A stretch of DNA of 64,000 nt from Plenodomus lindquistii (lineage: Eukaryota > Ascomycota > Dothideomycetes > Pleosporales > Leptosphaeriaceae), in contig JANUWI010000004.1 of the NCBI GenBank assembly GCA_025504975.1, positions 62,001-126,000 on the forward strand, given 5' to 3'. The translations under genes and the position numbers were made by a program. Below, one piece after another: positions 43,309 through 54,416 of the stretch (its first letter is position 1; each line of letters starts with the position of its first letter). The notes under the pieces were generated by a model. The model searched no databases. It saw nothing but the letters and a program-made list of their open reading frames with translations, and was not told the origin of the DNA.

Positions 43309-44068
43309 TCATCTAAACACCCCACTCTCATCCCTAAACTGCGCAGCCTGCCCTTTTGCAAACTCCTCCATACTCTTCCTTGCCGTCCCCTTCTCCTCCG
43401 CAGGAATATACCTCCTCATAACCTCGTCCACATACTCTTCCGGCACCCCCATTCGCACCGCATCTGCTATACCCTGATTCATACGGTAGACATACTCTTT
43501 CCGCGGTTCACCTGGCGTAATGCGCTTCCGATCGATATACACTAACATCATGACTTTTGCATCTGCCGGCTTTGTCGTATCGATTCTGCTCTCGGTCGTG
43601 CCCTTCCAAAAGTCGCATTCGAGTAGTTCTTTTGTGTAGGCGAGTGGTACGCCTTCGTTTTTATCGAGGCGGGATACATCGGTGGGGGTGAGGGTGTATA
43701 CGTGGCCGTAGACTACGGTGTTGTATGCGTAGGTGTTGTTGTGGGTGTTACTTGTTGATGGTGGTGTGGTCGATGTGGATGTGGATGTGGATGTGGATGT
43801 GGATGTGGTTGATGTGGTTGATGTGGTTGATGTGGTTGATGTGGTTGATGTGGTGTTGGAGGTGAGGTCAGATTTAGATACCTCGACGACGTTTGCGTAG
43901 CCACGGTCGTTGATGAGCCAGGTGTAGTTGCGAAGACGCGCGATGCCGAGGTAGGTTGATGAGGGGCAGCGGGTACGCATTTGGTGGTGCCAGAGGTTGG
44001 AGCCGTAGCCGAAGTAGAGGGTTTGTTTGGTGGAGGAGGGGAGAGGGGGGTTGGCGGGGGAAGGGCAT
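43309..44068 (-). pseudogene. Gamma-glutamylcyclotransferase-like gene with broken N-terminal frame
   Basis: The domain is clear: on the minus strand TLYFGYGSNLWHHQM runs into RCPSSTYLGIARLRNYTW, then INDRGYANVVE, VVYGHVYTLTPTDVSRLDKN and EGVPLAYTKELLECDF. It includes the YGSN loop and the Glu of the DKNEGV segment expected for catalysis. However, the frame that contains YFGYGSN meets a stop at about 44101-44103 with no ATG between. There is also no AG dinucleotide that could serve as a splice acceptor. The nearest ATG (44068) reads in another frame and would join correctly only with a 1-nt change in the C-rich tract between 44012 and 44065. Translation from Met at 43980 loses the YGSN loop. 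The gene is therefore either a recent pseudogene or a homopolymer sequencing error. A Thr/Ser repeat interrupts the domain. The C-terminal 80 residues, ending …FRDESGVFR, are intact. Confidence 0.6.
43772..43852 (-). repeat. Compound (GATGTG)6 + (GTTGATGTG)5 coding repeat
   Basis: Six exact 6-mers (43772-43807) followed by five exact 9-mers (43808-43852) encode Ser-Thr and Thr-Ser-Thr units in the cyclotransferase gene. The exactness suggests recent expansion. Confidence 0.92.
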
Positions 44069-44795
44069 GGTTGGGGGGGAGGGGGGGATGTGGTGTTGGA
44101 TTATGTAGTGTTAGGTTATGTTGTGGTGGATGTGATGTTGTGGTGGATGTGATGTTGTGGTGGCTGTGATGTTGTAGTGGATGTGGTGTTGTAGTGGGCG
44201 TGTCGTGGATTGTGATTAATTGAGGCAGGCGTCGCCGTGGGGCTTTTCGTTTAAGGAATAATGTAGAAAGAGGACTGATATTGGATGTGATGTTTTGTGA
44301 TGCCTGCGAGAGGATCGAGTCGTCGTCTGTCTTTGAATTTTTGCGTCCGGAATGGGATGTCGTAAATATTATCATGTGTGTCAACTATGACTGATGCTGT
44401 TCACCATCGAACCTGCTAATCGTACTGGTCGTTCTTGGTATGCTTTATTGGTCGTCGATGACTCTTTCACTAGTTGTAGTCGCTACCTAGATGTCGGTAC
44501 TGCGCTGCATGTCGCTCTCTGAGCATCGACAAACTTGGTCCAGGAAGAGTCCGTCTGTGACAAGGGTCATAATTTTCTTAATCCATTGTTAACGGTTTCG
44601 CATACGCCAAATGATCATTCTAATCAGCTTGGAAGGTGAACGGCTTCCCAGAAAGAATGCCCCACTACGTGACTGACAATCCAGGGTCCAGCTTACATCA
44701 TTCTACCCAAGCTTCGCGAGCTAGTTTCTGGCGTAACAATGTTGATACCCAAAATTCTGATGTCTGGAACCTGAAAATCTTTTATTGCATATACC
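44069..44795. other. Divergent intergenic region, cyclotransferase / HIS2
   Basis: These 727 bp hold a 17-bp repeat and two divergent promoters. A TGACTC core (44459-44464), the half-site of Gcn4/Cpc1-type regulators, lies 332 bp upstream of the histidine-biosynthesis gene. A single half-site is weak evidence. Confidence 0.4.
44120..44187 (+). repeat. 17-bp tandem repeat upstream of the cyclotransferase gene
   Basis: Four copies of GTTGTGGTGGATGTGAT, the first two exact and the last two diverged, lie just 5' of the broken cyclotransferase start. Confidence 0.8.
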
Positions 44796-45780
44796 ATGCC
44801 TTATTCTCATCACAGCCACTCAGGCCAATTCTGCGGACATGCAAAAAACACCTTGGAGGAAATTGTCCAGGCAGCCATTGCAAAGGGCTTCCATACCTTC
44901 GCGTTGACCGAACATATACCGAGGTCTCGTGAGGACTTCTATCCTGAAGAAGAAGCCGAGCACACCGAGACAAGTCTCGCACAACTTTTTGAAGACTTCA
45001 TCGCGGAAGCGCATCGACTGCGAGATGCATACTCTGACAAGATCCAAATCCTGGTCGGATTCGAATCAGAGTTTATACGCCCGTCTACTCTGAGCGACGT
45101 TCAGAGTATCCTGCAAAGGCACGAATTCGACTTTTTCATGGGCTCGGTACACCACACGCATACTATTCCCATTGATTACGACCGTGCGCTTTACGAAAAG
45201 GCTCGGATTGCGGCCGGTGGAACGGACGAGCGGTTGTTTGAGGATTACTTTGACTTGCAGCATGAAATGCTTCAAGCGCTGCAGCCGCCTGTCGTCGGTC
45301 ACTTTGACTTGATCCGGCTACTCAGCGATCATCGCGATGCCGAGTTCAAAGGCATGGTCTCTGTTTGGGGTAAAATACAGCGTAATCTGGAATACATAGC
45401 TTCGTACGGAGGCCTACTCGAATTGAACTCGTCAGGTTTGCGCAAGGGCCTGGCCGAACCGTACCCTTGCAGAAGTATATGTCAGGTTCGTCACACCGCT
45501 CACCAACATCATCATCGCGGTATACTGATGTTTCACGCAGAGGTTCTTGAGCTTGGGCGGAGGCTTCGTCATGTCCGATGATAGCCATGGCATCGATCAA
45601 ATAGGTACCAACTACAAGCGTCTGCTGGCGTTCATCCAGGAGACTGGGATCAAGGAAATTCACTTTGCTGAGCGAGATGGCGGCACACGGCAGCAAACCC
45701 GTTTCCGCAGCGTAGGCTTTTCTAGCATCACGGTAGCTCATCTGGCGCAATTGCCTTTCTGGGCAAATCTTGAACAGTAA
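44796..45780 (+). CDS. HIS2: Histidinol-phosphatase (PHP family)
   Basis: Model: join(44796..45485,45541..45780), 309 aa, with a 55-bp intron (gttcgt…cacgcag). Predicted to dephosphorylate L-histidinol phosphate in the eighth step of histidine synthesis. PHP-domain metal ligands are visible: HHSHSG near the N-terminus (residues about 5-10), FALTEH at about residue 40, VGFESEF at about 90, GSVHHTH at about 117, GHFDLIRL at about 168, and DDSHGIDQIG in exon 2. The length matches yeast His2 (about 335). The intron falls before the last metal-binding motif and must be spliced for activity. The protein is cytosolic, with no leader. It is the last confidently intact long-ORF gene before the gene-poor block to its right. 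Confidence 0.93.
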
Positions 45781-47842
45781 AACGGTGCCGAGCCCGCTGA
45801 TGATACATACTCCAAACTCATCGGTGACTGAGCTGCGTCGATATGAGCAGCTGCTCTCATTGATCGGAATTCTAAGCCGAAGCAATGAGATGGTAAACCC
45901 TTGTGCCACACCCGGAGCATCCTCCTTGCAGCACGCATCGCCAACCGGAGAATTGTGAATGCGCCAAATGCCCGATGCCGTGCTCTACGGCCGAACTGGG
46001 TGTGGCGGTGTGGTTTGCTAACGATGCTCGCCCCGTTGTCACGACGCAGCAACTGGAACGTCGTGGTGAAATAAACACCCTTCTAGATGGTTTGGCCGCT
46101 GCAAGCGCGACGGTGGCTTTTCGATGCGCAGATCTGGGCGGCCTCAAACCGTGTTGCTGGGCCTCCCGAGTCCTTGCACAAGGCTCACGATCGCCGTGCT
46201 GTCTCTTGCCTTGTAACGCCAAACGTAGCGACACGGCGGAAGCACGGCTGTGAGCCGAAGTCCACGTGTACCGGCTGCGGGAAGAGCTCCGCAAGCCTCA
46301 CACGCTGACATGGGCTGCCTTTGCCTGGGGAATTTTGTGGTTACCGCGGGAAGCACGATAGCCACAGAGTTGCGCTGCTGGCAGCATGACGTCTCCACCG
46401 TGGTCGCCTTGGGGCTGCGGATGCCAGTCCGTCTACACCATCATTGGCACCTGGAAAGTAGACTATTTCAAACAAGGTTGCGGGTGTTTTGCCGTATCCA
46501 CTCTTTTCTTCGAGTACCGAACAATGTTTGCAGCTGTGACCCGACATGAATTGGACCTCATTCGACAGGATGACATGCCAACTACCATATCACTCTCCTG
46601 ACACATTGGTTGGAGTGTAGCGGTCAGACTGTGCTCATCTCACCGCGACTATACTGTCATATCCAAGACTGTAGCGAAGGTCACAGATACTAGGGTGGGA
46701 TCGGTTGTATGGTGGATGCAGGTAGCGCATCCCATGGTGTATATACACAGAGCCAGAGCCAGGGTCGATTCCGTTCAAGTCAGCGCTATGCAGACGTTGA
46801 GATTTCGCTACCCACCCAAAGCCACATCACATCATCGGCCGGATCGTACAAATTGGAAACACGTTCGAGTTGGCACTACACGCAAGGGCTGTTGTAATGC
46901 TGCGTCGTCGAGCATCTACATCTAGTGTTACCCAACGGCGTATGTAGTTACACATGTACCGGTACCTGATTTGGTGCGACTTCGGACGATAGCCCTAATG
47001 TCGCACCTACTTGCCAAAATCGTTCGTGAACATTAGAGTTCAACGATGGCGCTACGCGTTCATTGGTTCACCGATTTCTGGTCTGTTGTGGCGGGAGCAT
47101 CGCAATCATTGTTGTTGTGAGCAGGATAAGGGTGGTAGGAAACAGGGGTGCGACACAATTACGCGTGGTCGTTACCCGGCAAATTTATTCGGGAAGGTGC
47201 AGTAAACTGATCAGCGTCTCCAAGGTCAGCGTGGAGTCAGTGGTCGCGGGAGAAGCTGTGGTTCGGGTACGACCTCTCCCCCTGTTAAGTGGAACCTTCA
47301 GTCGCGTGTTAGCCGGGATGACGAGCGGATCAAGTAGGCCAGTCCCAACTTGACTTCTGCATTGGAACGGCCTTACCATCGGACAGTACTCCCCGAACGA
47401 CGGACACCTACTAGCCGGCGGCTGTGGTTCGATAACCGCCACCTACTGCTGCTCGCATAGGGTGCGGTCCAGCTGTGCAAGCGAGGTAAAAGTCGCCTGA
47501 TGCCATTCAACAGACGGACCAATCTGTTGCACAGCTGTGCTGCAGAGCCCTACAAAGTAGCCTGTGGTAGAGTAAGAAGAGCCTTTGGTGTCTGAGCTCA
47601 AGCTTGAGCCATGCCATCCGCGGAGGCTCTTGCTTGACCTATGCTTCGGTCATGTATTAAGGCTGATCGCCGCCCGTACTCCTCCGCAAAACACTTGCTG
47701 GCCTCAATTATATCGCCATTTGTTTGTTTTGCTCCCTACGACTTACCACCATCAGCCAGACCCACGGTTGACGATAGCTCTTGTTGTGCCAGAATTCACT
47801 GGGTTCCATCACAGCAACACAATCTTGGGCTATTCAGTCAAG
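45781..47842. other. Gene-poor block, left part
   Basis: These 2062 bp contain no frame above about 140 codons and no recognisable domain on either strand. No terminal repeat or tRNA fold is seen. It may hold decayed sequence, but I cannot identify the source. Confidence 0.5.
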
Positions 47843-48858
47843 ATGGGCGTCGAGAAATCCATCATCACAAAGGGAAACGGCATCGATTGCCCCAAGAAGC
47901 ACGATGAGGTCTGTGTGCAATACACTGGTAACCATACTCTTTTTGTCTTTTCTTTCTAAATGTTTGGATCTGACGGTACATTAGGCTGGCTATTCGACAG
48001 TGAGGCTCCAGACTGTAAAGGAACGCAGTGTGTGAAAACTTAGTCTGCACGAAAGAATCACTGACTGACGGGAGCTCAGATTCGACACCTCAGTAGGTCG
48101 CGGCAATCTCATTACCCCAATCGGCGTCGGGCTGGTCATTCGAGGTTCGTTCCGTCCAAATCCCAGCCGATAGGCTCTGCTCTTCGGACCGTCCCATCGC
48201 GTGCCCGGAATTGTAGCATGGGCTGATTCCCTGGCACAGGTCTGGACGAGGGCATTCTAGGGTCTGAGAGCAACGAGCCTATGACTCTAGGCGAGAAAGC
48301 AACCTTGATAATATCAGCGTATGTGGAGTCGTGCCGTCCGCATTCTGGAACACCTCCGAACACAGTTAACATTTTTTCTTGGCAGTGATTATGGCTATGG
48401 AGCCCGGTACGTTTACCATGAGTTCTCTCAATCTATTACCCGAGCCGTGTCGGACCCGAGGCCGGCTTACGTTCATTTGCGGTTGGACAGCCTCCGTGGA
48501 CGACCCTGGGCGGTCAAGACACGTCACATCTTACTGGAGCACCTTTGACCCAGCCGTTTTGTTGTAACCGCAACAACCGCGATCAAAAGCAAAGCTGTAC
48601 GAGTACACGGAATCAGAAGCGTCTGGCCTATAGTCATTCACGAATGACACTTTACTGAAGTACATGGAGAAGAACCATTCGCTAATCACTGATTTAGTGG
48701 TTTTCCTGGCTTCATTCCACCCGATGCAGACCTCATATTGTAAGTGCCCAGCTTCCTTCACACAATCTCTGCCGTCACCGAGAAGTGCCGAAGCCTCGAT
48801 TTCTAATCTGCGAGATAGTGAAGTGGAACTGAAGGCCATCAAGGGGAAGAAGGTATGA
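47843..48858 (+). CDS. FKBP12-like peptidyl-prolyl isomerase, seven exons
   Basis: Model: join(47843..47927,47985..48027,48080..48144,48240..48318,48386..48406,48698..48739,48819..48858), 124 aa. Every junction has GT-AG ends and keeps frame. The spliced protein runs MGVEKSIITKGNGIDCPKKH, DEVCVQYTGWLFDSEAPD, KGTQFDTSVGRGNLITPIGV, GLVIRGLDEGILGSESNEPM, TLGEKATLIISADYGYGARG, FPGFIPPDADLIFEVELKAI and GKKV. This covers a complete FKBP fold with the conserved FDTS, DYGYGARGFPG and IFEVEL motifs. FKBPs catalyse cis-trans prolyl isomerisation and bind FK506/rapamycin in the cytosol. Oddly, the pocket Trp of the usual GWDEGV motif is Leu here (GLDEG), and four extra residues follow. Intron density is far above that of the neighbours, and intron 5 is 291 bp. 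No long frame reveals the gene. It may be a diverged paralog, functional or on its way out. Confidence 0.82.
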
Positions 48859-51800
48859 CAGCCTTGACCAGACCGCTTGCGATCCACGCAGCCACGCTAC
48901 ACAACCAACGACTTTACAATGCCGAGATGACCAGTTCGCTTTACACTTTTCTACCTATGTAGGGATCACAGGAGCCCTACACAATTGTCGTTATCTTTCT
49001 TGTAGGGCTTCTCTAATAAGTGTGTTACGTTTCTTTCTTTGACACACTGTTGGCTATCACTCAAGCACGGCACAAGACTACACATATCATGTCTTCTCAT
49101 CGATAAGGCACGTACCTGATTAGAAGTTCAGATGATTTTGGTCTCGACTTCTGAGTGTCCTTGGTGGCACATCGTTTGTATGCTATCAAACTGGGCTCGA
49201 AACTGATAGAGAGAATCACCTCTCTAGGTCGTTCCATTGCTGCGTGAGAAATTTTCTCTCCATGTTTGGTACATCACGCTTTGCGAAGTTGCTTTAATAT
49301 AAGATTAGAATTTAAAATGTAGTGCCTAACGACTTCATACGAGTTTCAACACAGGCATTGCTCAGATATCAATGGACGTCTTGAAAGCTTTACTCATGAC
49401 ACTTGCCTGATTCTCGTCCGACGGGACCATGTGAAGCAGGCTTCGTTTGCGGTCCACTAACCACAAGTGATAAGACATCCCGTTCATACATTTCGCAAGT
49501 CGGTCTGCAGTGGGCCAGAATCGTCTATATGCTTGACATGGGCACCATCGGCTGAGCGCGAGGCACGGACGAGATCATGCTGACATCCGTACACCGACAT
49601 TACTAAACTCGTGCCCGCCATCCGACTCGGAGTGAGCACTACTGGCCCGTTCCGCTCGGCATGCCGAACGTTGTCCTCCATGACTCGACTAATTTACTCA
49701 CTCTTAGGCGGCACTGCGGTAGTGGCGGCTGACGCATAGTTTTGGTAATGTTGGTGTCGTGTCACCATACAGATTTAACCTTCGCTGACCTCATACTTCA
49801 TCCAACAACAGGTACTCCTTGGACCTTTTGCTGCTGTTTATTCTGGGTGATACTACTACCACACTTTGTCGTTGAGCGACTCGCTTGATGCAGGCATTCG
49901 CTTGTTCTACTAGATACTTACACCAAGGAATAGGCAGAACAATCGAACTATCATGTTGATCTACCTTATCCAGCTAGAGTCGCAGTCCTTTCACTACGCC
50001 ATTAGCAAGCAAGGAGCCAAGGTGAAAACTTGGATCGTGTCATCCGCTTGCTTAATCCCGTGTAAATGCACCGCATCGTCGATTCACTGATGTCAGAACA
50101 CTCCGTGATCAGCCGATGATGCTCTTTTGATTATGCCCGTTCCGATTCCAAGGGACTCAACAGCGTTTCATACCGACAGCGGGCCGTTGGATCGACCGTC
50201 TGACCGTCTGACCGTCTTGGTTACAGTACCCGACGGATAATATGCTCACGCATGGCAAGATTCCGCAGCGTTGGAACCAATCGTACCTTCTCTGTGCGCA
50301 TGCTGAATCCTTATTCGTCGTATACAAACAGACTGAGCATCGTATTGGTCTGAGACGCTCGGCGCACGGAAACACGAGGCGAAAGACATTTGAAGCTTCA
50401 CGTGAACTGATGCAAATCTTGTCAAGCGTGCAGTAAAACCGTTTGCAGATCCCTGACGGGGCGCGATCTCGAACTGAGGCCTACTCTACCCCGGACTTGG
50501 GAGCGGTATATGGCACTTGTCAAGGAAGTGGTGGTGCACGCAGCGTGAAGCGATGTAGTGTGATCTACATGCACTTGTGTGCTTGAACAGACGCAGAGCA
50601 TCTTCTCAGTGCGCGTGTTGGGACCGACCACTTCTGAGCTTTGCCGAACGGTATCGCTGGATCGGCATCATCTGCTTCATCACTAGGGGTATGGTTCTTT
50701 GGCGTAGGTGTTGGCTTGCTGGTCCTGGAGGTATCGATTTACAACACCAGTCTGTGTTACCAGCCTACTAGATCAGGTCATTCATCAAATATAGATTCGG
50801 CTTATCGAGCATGTGTTTGAGTCTTATGGTGATGACTGTGCGACCAATATTTACGTGAGCTCGTCTGTTGAACTGCTTGGCACAACCCCAGCTGCCTATG
50901 TAGACAAGTAAGCGGATACAACCAAGTTCTCTACCGAAGTTTGAGTCAACACTCAGCCAGTGTGTGCACTTCCACCTTTACATGGCAGACCTTCACCGAT
51001 CAATGCGCCAAGATGGGCCTTAGAGCCGGACTGCTGGAAACCATGCGTTGTTGGTGAGATAGAGGGCAAGCACCGCTGTCATAACTGCCATTGTCCTCAT
51101 ATAGGCGCATTATCGTTGCTGGCAATGTAGACGATCATGACAGCACGCTTGCAACAGCTTGTCGCTTGACATCTTAGACTGTGCTGTCACTAACAGTGCT
51201 ACCCTATGTTGAGCTGGGCTACTGTGGCTTACGTGCTTGAACTTGCAGATATAGCTCAAGCAAGCCCCAATCCGTATGACGCGGGTCTTGTCTGACAGCG
51301 GATAGGTGTATGGGCACCAGCAGGCTCACCTTGGCTTCTCTTAAGCTCCCCGGACGTCATTCTGGACCTGGAAAAATACAATACATATTCAATGTAGCTC
51401 AAGACACGGTAGACCTATGGCAGCGATATGCTCTAACACTTATCGATAGCCAAGTCGATCAAGTGTGGTGTTCCGTCAGTAAAGCAACGCGTTGAGTGCA
51501 ACTATCGTGACAAGCGGTCGTGTTGCAAGATATGCTGCATGGTGATTCGTTGTTTGTCGACCACAAAGTTCATTATAATACTCGGCCTTCTAAAAGACCG
51601 TGGAGCGCATGTTATCATCCTCCAAAGCAACTGCAGGTCTTGAAATGTGAGCGAGATTCTACACTAAGCATGTTGTCGTCAGCAATATATTATCGCTTAT
51701 TTGGCATACGCAACAGTGTTTCGCCTAGCTGGTAAGTGACCTTGAGTCAATAAAACGGGCAAAGACTGCTATTCATGGATGCATATCTGGACTGACATGT

Positions 51801-53495
51801 CACGTGACTGTCGAATGAGACAGGAGAATGGTCAATACTCCAGGATTCATCTCGAGGTGAACAGATACATCTTCCAATAAGGATAAGGAAGACAAGGCAT
51901 ACTTAGTGTGTACAGTATGGCGTTAAAGGACGACCCGTAGTTTGTTAGATGCATCACAAATACTTGTCAAATACTTGTGCGCATCCCACCACCACAACGA
52001 AGTCAACTTCGGCTCCATCAGTGCGAGATCAGTGTCACGTGGTTGGTGACTCAAAAAGATCTCCACTTGTTTCCTTTGTCATGACTCCGATCCTTACTCA
52101 TAACGTGGGGCATAAGAGCTCCGCACGACAGAGATGAATAAATTCCAGCATCAACACTGGCCAAGTACATACAACAACATCTGGCGATGACCGTCGCGGG
52201 TCGCAACATTGCAATATTGGCAATGACAAAGTCCACTTTCGAAGCAGGGGCAAGCAAGATGATGTGGCTATTCTCGAAGTGAACGGGAAAGAGGAATCGA
52301 ATGGTCGCCAGTGGCCAAGCAGACGATGCTCATTCGCATGTCTATTGATCTCATCTCAACCCCATTTTCCAAGGCCAAGTTCCGGTTGGCGAGCGATGGG
52401 AGATTACTTGTGGAGATGAGGCGGACTTGATTGGCTCGATATAGCAAACCTCCGCAGCATTGCGAAAACCCTCTGGAACCGTATCGATACGCCGTCTGGT
52501 CGTCCAATGTTCTCGACTCCATGTCGCAGTTTCGTTTCGTGGCAGTGGATAGACTACCGGTAGACGCTTGCCACGATGCAGGATGGACCATTTACGTGTC
52601 TTTCACGTCACCCAACGAATGCTGCGACCGCGCGACTGCAAGATTGGGGCTTTTGTGTACTGGCTGCATTGCGCGTGGAGGGTAGAAAAAAAATATGGCT
52701 GATTCAGGGCCCCTTTTCCCCTATCTGCGTCGCAGCACTGGCTGGGAGGGTGTCGCTTGGAGGAATGGCAAGTCCCGCCAAGCGGATCGTGTTGGTCTGG
52801 ATCTCTAGGATCGACTACGGTGACCCGCGCAGAAGGAGACCATGTCAACGTTGTTGAAGTTTGGCTCTGATGCGAGTTCAATCGGACGGCCATGGCCATG
52901 TTTCTTGGTTCAACAGGATGCGCCAACAGCTTTGCCCCGTTCCAACCGAAAATTTCTGCGGCCAGCTCGATGCTGCAGAGTCGACAGACTTTGATCGCCC
53001 ACACCCCAGTCGCCAGCTACCCTGCTTTTGCAGCTCAACCGACATGGGATGGTCTTAAATTACAACCCACAGCATGGCAAGTGCCCTGGCGATCAGGCAC
53101 CACATGGGTCCGATTGGCTTGACGCTTACTCATTTTGTCCGTGGATACCCCATTAGGGGCGACGCCATGCTCACCCGTGCCTGTTCTCCGGACAGCCACA
53201 ACGTTTGGCATCAAGCTAGACAAGCCCACGCTCTGAGTGACGACTCGCTCCTTGTCGGGTGGGCTCCTAAGTGGCCCTAGACCGCATATGCTGGGATGCA
53301 GCCTTCTTATTTACTCGCATCCCCCAGTTTCACCGAGTCTTTTTCCGCACCGCATCAAGCAGGACTTCGTCGACCTCACTCCTTTGCTGAATAACTTCAC
53401 TCTTTCAGGTGTTCAGTATTCATTCCTTTTATCGACTTATTCCCAACGTTTCGGCCTGTCCTACGACTACCAATCCGGTCCACGATTAAACAATC
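48859..53495. other. Gene-poor block, right part
   Basis: These 4637 bp have no open frame above about 135 codons and no recognised domain, RNA gene or terminal repeat. Base composition looks more even and stop codons more frequent than in neighbouring coding regions, as in old mutated repeats or decayed genes. Hidden short-exon genes, like the FKBP gene just upstream, cannot be excluded. Confidence 0.5.
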
Positions 53496-54416
53496 ATGCA
53501 GCTCATCACCTTCCTTTCCGCCGCAACGGCCATGGTCGCTACCGCTTCCGCCAGGACCGCTGTCAAGCTCAATGAAGAGTGCGATACCACCCAGCCCTAC
53601 GCTCGTGTCATCAATCGATGCGACTACGATGTTCACCTTTGGTCGGTTCTGAAAGGCGATGGATGCCCTGGAGAGGGCATGGTCACGCTCAAGAAGGGCG
53701 AGACCTACTCCGAGAACTATGACAAAGCAACAGACGCCACCGGCGTCTCCATTAAGATCTCGAAGACTACCGAATGCAAGGGCAATGATATTGTCCAGCT
53801 CGAGTACTTCCTCAACCAGAAGAAGGGCGAGGAAAAGTTTTGGGGAAACTACCTCGATGTTTCCTATGTGGACTGTCTGGACAATGATTGTCCCACTAAG
53901 CACGAGGGCTACTACCTTGTTGCTGGCAATCAGACTGGCGCTGCCACCGCCTCAGCCGGCAACACGTGGTGCCCAATTCTTTCCTGCCACGATGCTGCCT
54001 CGTGCGCAAAGTGCTCCTACATTCTGCCCGACGACGTTCAGACCAAGACTTGCGACCTCGAGTCTAGCATGGATTTCTACATGTGCGGTGGAGACGCACC
54101 CACGGAAGATTACGACTCCGCCCCTGTCGCATCGCAAGCTGCGTCTTCTGCTGCACCAAGCAAGGCTGCGTCTTCCGCTGCACCCAGTAAAGCTGTGTCA
54201 TCCGCTGCTGCTATCTCTTCGGTCGATGATGGCTACAAGGTCAAGGCTGCCGCCGTTACCCCGGCACCTGCTGCCCCCAAGGACGACAAGGACAACAGCT
54301 ACCACCAAAAGACCAAGACGCACGTCGAGGTCGTCTACGTTACTGCCTACGAGTACGTGAACGCAAAGAGGCACGCTCATGGTCACGCCCGTCGTCACCA
54401 GGAATTCCATGCATAA
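53496..54416 (+). CDS. Secreted BYS1/antigenic thaumatin-like protein
   Basis: Single exon of 306 aa. A signal peptide (MQLITFLSAATAMVATASA) precedes a domain of about 180 residues. It begins with ARVINRCDYDVHLWSVLKGDGCP and continues with FWGNYLDVSYVDCLDNDCP and WCPILSCHDAASCAKCSYIL. The N-terminal pattern and paired Cys resemble the BYS1/thaumatin-like secreted antigens of ascomycetes. At least twelve Cys are present, most in this domain. From about residue 208 a Ser/Ala repeat (AASSAAPSK, two and a half copies) is followed by a Lys/Asp stretch and VEVVYVTAYEYVNAKRHAHG, ending in a His/Arg-rich tail. No GPI signal is seen, so it is probably released or wall-associated. Function in these proteins is largely unknown, and several are antigens or phase-specific. 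Confidence 0.8.
   Translation: MQLITFLSAATAMVATASARTAVKLNEECDTTQPYARVINRCDYDVHLWSVLKGDGCPGEGMVTLKKGETYSENYDKATDATGVSIKISKTTECKGNDIVQLEYFLNQKKGEEKFWGNYLDVSYVDCLDNDCPTKHEGYYLVAGNQTGAATASAGNTWCPILSCHDAASCAKCSYILPDDVQTKTCDLESSMDFYMCGGDAPTEDYDSAPVASQAASSAAPSKAASSAAPSKAVSSAAAISSVDDGYKVKAAAVTPAPAAPKDDKDNSYHQKTKTHVEVVYVTAYEYVNAKRHAHGHARRHQEFHA

Noticed and set aside
52051..52257. Minus-strand segment reading KVDFVIANIAMLRPATV, resembling a short-chain dehydrogenase motif
   Set aside because: Only about 15 residues match, no Rossmann TGxxxGxG or YxxxK motif was found nearby in any frame, and stops interrupt the flanks. It could be a relic or chance.
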